A DNA stretch of 8,862 nucleotides from an uncultured bacterium (GTDB taxonomy: Bacteria > Patescibacteriota > Saccharimonadia > Saccharimonadales > Saccharimonadaceae). The stretch is from assembly GCA_938036745.1 (NCBI GenBank), contig CALHWG010000039.1, positions 1 to 8,862 of the forward strand, given 5' to 3'. Position numbers and translations under genes: made by a program. This document shows positions 6,670 through 8,862 of this stretch, piece after piece (positions within the stretch are counted from its first letter, which is position 1; every line of letters begins with the position of its first letter). The notes under the pieces were generated by a model, which did no database searches, was not told the origin of the DNA, and worked only from the letters and a program-made list of their open reading frames with translations.

Positions 6670-8862
6670 ATGACGGCATTTTTTTCAATCTTATTTAATC
6701 CTTTAGTTTGGCTAACAATCGTGGCGATTTTAGCTTTTCTAACTTGGCAAAATTACAAAAAAATCGATAAATTAACCGTAATGAATACCGACAGCGTTCT
6801 TTTAGCGTTGGAAATTCCAAAAACTAACGATAAATCTGAGCTTGCCGCCGAGCAACTCCTTGCCAGTTTGCACGGAATTCTGCGAGACCCAACCGAGCTT
6901 AAAAATAATAATGGTGTTCAGGAACATTTAAGTTTTGAAATTGTATCTGTTAATGGCGCAATTCGGTTTTATGTTTGGATGCCTAGAACTTTACAAAGTT
7001 TTGTGGAAGGGCAGATTTATTCACAATATCCAACAGTTCAAATTTATGAAGCAAAAGAGGATTACGCAGAGAATCTCGAAAATAAACACGTAATCTATTC
7101 AACTGAAATCGACTTGATTGAAAATGAGGCCTTGCCAATTAAAACTTTTGATGGTTTCGAAGTTGACCCACTTGCAGGAATTACTGGAACGCTCGCAAAA
7201 TTAGACGGAACAAATGACCAACTTTGGATTCAAGTTTTAGCACGACCAGTTGCCGATGATTGGCATAAAAAGTCAGACGAATGGGTGAAAAAAGTTAAGT
7301 CTGGCAAAAAAGCTTTTAAAATCGATTGGAAATATATTTTGCGAATTCTAGAAGCGCTTTGGACACCGCCAGAGGGTTCAGAAAATGCTAAAAAAGAACC
7401 ATCCGACCGTGATAAAACTCGTATTTCGAAAGCTGAAGAAAAGGCCACAAAGCTTGGTTATCAAGTTAAAATTCGCTTGGCATATTTAGGTGAAGATGAA
7501 GATACTGCGCGGCTTCAAATTCAAGCCCTAACTGGAACTTTCAAACAGTTTAATAGTACAAATTTAAATGGTTTTAAAGCTTCAAATTCTTCACTCGATA
7601 AAGATAAAATTCGAGATTTTCAGTCGCGAATATTCTTTGATGACGGCTTTATTTTAAATATTCAAGAGCTCGCCAGCATTTGGCATTTACCACACACAAA
7701 CGTAGAAACTCCAAACATTGTTTGGGCTTCAAGTAAAACCGCTGAACCACCTTCAAAATTACCAATAATTACTGGCGACCGCGCACATGATGAAAATATT
7801 TCAGCTTTTGGTTTAACAAACTTTCGTGGAATTAACCACCAATTTGGAATGCTTCGCCGCGACCGTTCACGCCACCTTTATATTATTGGTCAAACGGGAA
7901 CCGGAAAGTCTGGATCGCTTGAACTTTTGGCGCTTTCGGATATTTTTCATGGTGAAGGATACGCAATTATCGACCCACACGGCGATTTTGCACAAAACAA
8001 CATGCGCTTTATTCCTGAACATCGTCTTAATGATGTAATTTACTTTAATCCTGCCGATACAGAATTTCCGCTTGGCTTCAATCCACTTGAAGTAACTGAT
8101 CCGAGCCGAAAATCAAACATTTCTTCCGAGGTTATCGGTGTTTTGAAACGTATGTTTGGTGATTCTTGGGGCCCTCGCCTTGAATATATCTTGCGTTTCA
8201 CACTTCTAGCACTTCTCGACCGCCCAGAAACTACAATGCTTGATATTTCAAGAATGCTAACAGATGGTGATTTTCGAAAAGAAACTTTAACTTACTGTAA
8301 AGATGACTCCGTACTTCAATTCTGGAAGAAAGAATTTGGCCAATGGGGTGAAAAGCAGGTGAATGAAGCTATCGCACCGATTTTAAACAAGGTCGGAGCT
8401 TTCACAGCAAACCCAATTATTCGAAATATCATCGGTCAGCCAAAATCAACATTTAATATTCGCCAAATTATGGACGAGGGAAAGATCTTGGTTGTTAATC
8501 TTTCGAAAGGGTTAATCGGTGAAGATAACGCCTCAGTTCTTGGTTCCTTTTTGGTAACTAAAATTCAGCTTGCTGCCCAATCGCGCGCCGATATCGAACG
8601 GCTTGAAGATCGCCGACCATTTCATCTTTATGTTGATGAATTTCAAAACTTTGCTACCGATTCTTTTGCGGTGATTCTTTCAGAAATTCGAAAATACGGC
8701 TTAACTTTAACCGTTGCTAATCAATATGTTTCACAAATGACCGACAGCGTTAAAAATGCGGTTTTTGGAAATGTTGGGTCAATAATTTCGTTCCGTGTTT
8801 CGGTTGAAGACGCACCAATTTTGGCTGAACAATTTAAACCACAGTTTGATGCTTCAGATTTA
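6670..8862 (+). CDS. Membrane-anchored VirD4/TraG/HerA-type ATPase, partial at window edge
   Basis: The frame is open for 731 codons and runs off the right edge. Residues 4-26 form one transmembrane helix (FFSILFNPLVWLTIVAILAF), followed by about 370 residues of mixed alpha/beta sequence that I do not recognise. The P-loop ATPase then begins: IIGQTGTGKSG with Walker A Lys413, IIDPHGDF with Asp435, NPLEVTDPSRKS, and Walker B HLYVDEFQNF with Asp656 and Glu657. It continues with a sensor-like ANQYVSQM and SVKNAVFGNVGSIISFRV. These are hallmarks of the TraG/TraD/VirD4 coupling-protein and HerA-like superfamily, which drive DNA or protein transfer through the membrane as hexamers. CPR genomes often carry such a gene with type IV secretion or conjugation genes; whether those lie downstream cannot be seen here. 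The ATG at 6670 is fixed by the promoter next to it. Confidence 0.85.
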   Translation, partial: MTAFFSILFNPLVWLTIVAILAFLTWQNYKKIDKLTVMNTDSVLLALEIPKTNDKSELAAEQLLASLHGILRDPTELKNNNGVQEHLSFEIVSVNGAIRFYVWMPRTLQSFVEGQIYSQYPTVQIYEAKEDYAENLENKHVIYSTEIDLIENEALPIKTFDGFEVDPLAGITGTLAKLDGTNDQLWIQVLARPVADDWHKKSDEWVKKVKSGKKAFKIDWKYILRILEALWTPPEGSENAKKEPSDRDKTRISKAEEKATKLGYQVKIRLAYLGEDEDTARLQIQALTGTFKQFNSTNLNGFKASNSSLDKDKIRDFQSRIFFDDGFILNIQELASIWHLPHTNVETPNIVWASSKTAEPPSKLPIITGDRAHDENISAFGLTNFRGINHQFGMLRRDRSRHLYIIGQTGTGKSGSLELLALSDIFHGEGYAIIDPHGDFAQNNMRFIPEHRLNDVIYFNPADTEFPLGFNPLEVTDPSRKSNISSEVIGVLKRMFGDSWGPRLEYILRFTLLALLDRPETTMLDISRMLTDGDFRKETLTYCKDDSVLQFWKKEFGQWGEKQVNEAIAPILNKVGAFTANPIIRNIIGQPKSTFNIRQIMDEGKILVVNLSKGLIGEDNASVLGSFLVTKIQLAAQSRADIERLEDRRPFHLYVDEFQNFATDSFAVILSEIRKYGLTLTVANQYVSQMTDSVKNAVFGNVGSIISFRVSVEDAPILAEQFKPQFDASDL

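Noticed and set aside
1..8862. tRNA, rRNA, CRISPR array, insertion sequence
   Set aside because: I saw no cloverleaf, rRNA-like segment, regularly spaced repeat or transposase frame anywhere in the window.

Overview
The window looks like a small-genome, AT-rich bacterium of the Patescibacteria (CPR) type, possibly Saccharibacteria. This is inferred from gene content and style, not from a marker gene. The clues are a TopA with C-terminal topoisomerase repeats and a lysine tail instead of zinc fingers, a sigma-region-4 protein fused to HARE-type winged helices, a conjugation/T4SS-type ATPase of a kind common in CPR genomes, leaderless-looking promoters, and heavy use of CGA arginine codons. The standard code fits: stops are TAA and TAG and no internal TGA is needed.

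Left end (1-2740): a leftward operon starts at a strong promoter (TTGAAA-17-TGTTATAAT) whose predicted transcription start is about 1 nt from the ATG. It encodes a GT4 glycosyltransferase and, after a 1-bp gap, an ABC-F ATPase. The ABC-F gene is broken. Its second ATPase domain stops just before the P-loop, and the signature part of a second ABC-F domain runs towards it on the opposite strand. The two meet in an A5 tract at 206-210. This is an inversion-type junction, either a real rearrangement or an amplification/assembly fold-back chimera.

Middle (2740-5405): topA is transcribed rightward from a divergent, nearly leaderless promoter and ends at a strong hairpin-plus-T terminator.

Right of topA (5382-6603): an extended -10 promoter drives a gene with a leader of about 90 nt. 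The leader holds a 9-codon reading frame and mutually exclusive hairpins that resemble an attenuator. The gene encodes sigma region 4 followed by three winged-helix modules, at least one HARE-like as in the RNA polymerase delta subunit. It has a single -1 frame break at an A-run inside the sigma-4 helix-turn-helix, with about 307 intact codons after it. A terminator follows.

Right end (6604-8862): another nearly leaderless promoter starts a long membrane-anchored VirD4/TraG/HerA-type ATPase that is cut by the window edge.

Functionally this is a housekeeping stretch (DNA topology, transcription control, ribosome-associated ABC-F, envelope glycosylation) next to a DNA-transfer or secretion ATPase. 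The points most worth following are the sigma4-HARE protein with its structured leader, the tail-to-tail ABC-F junction, and the leaderless promoter style.
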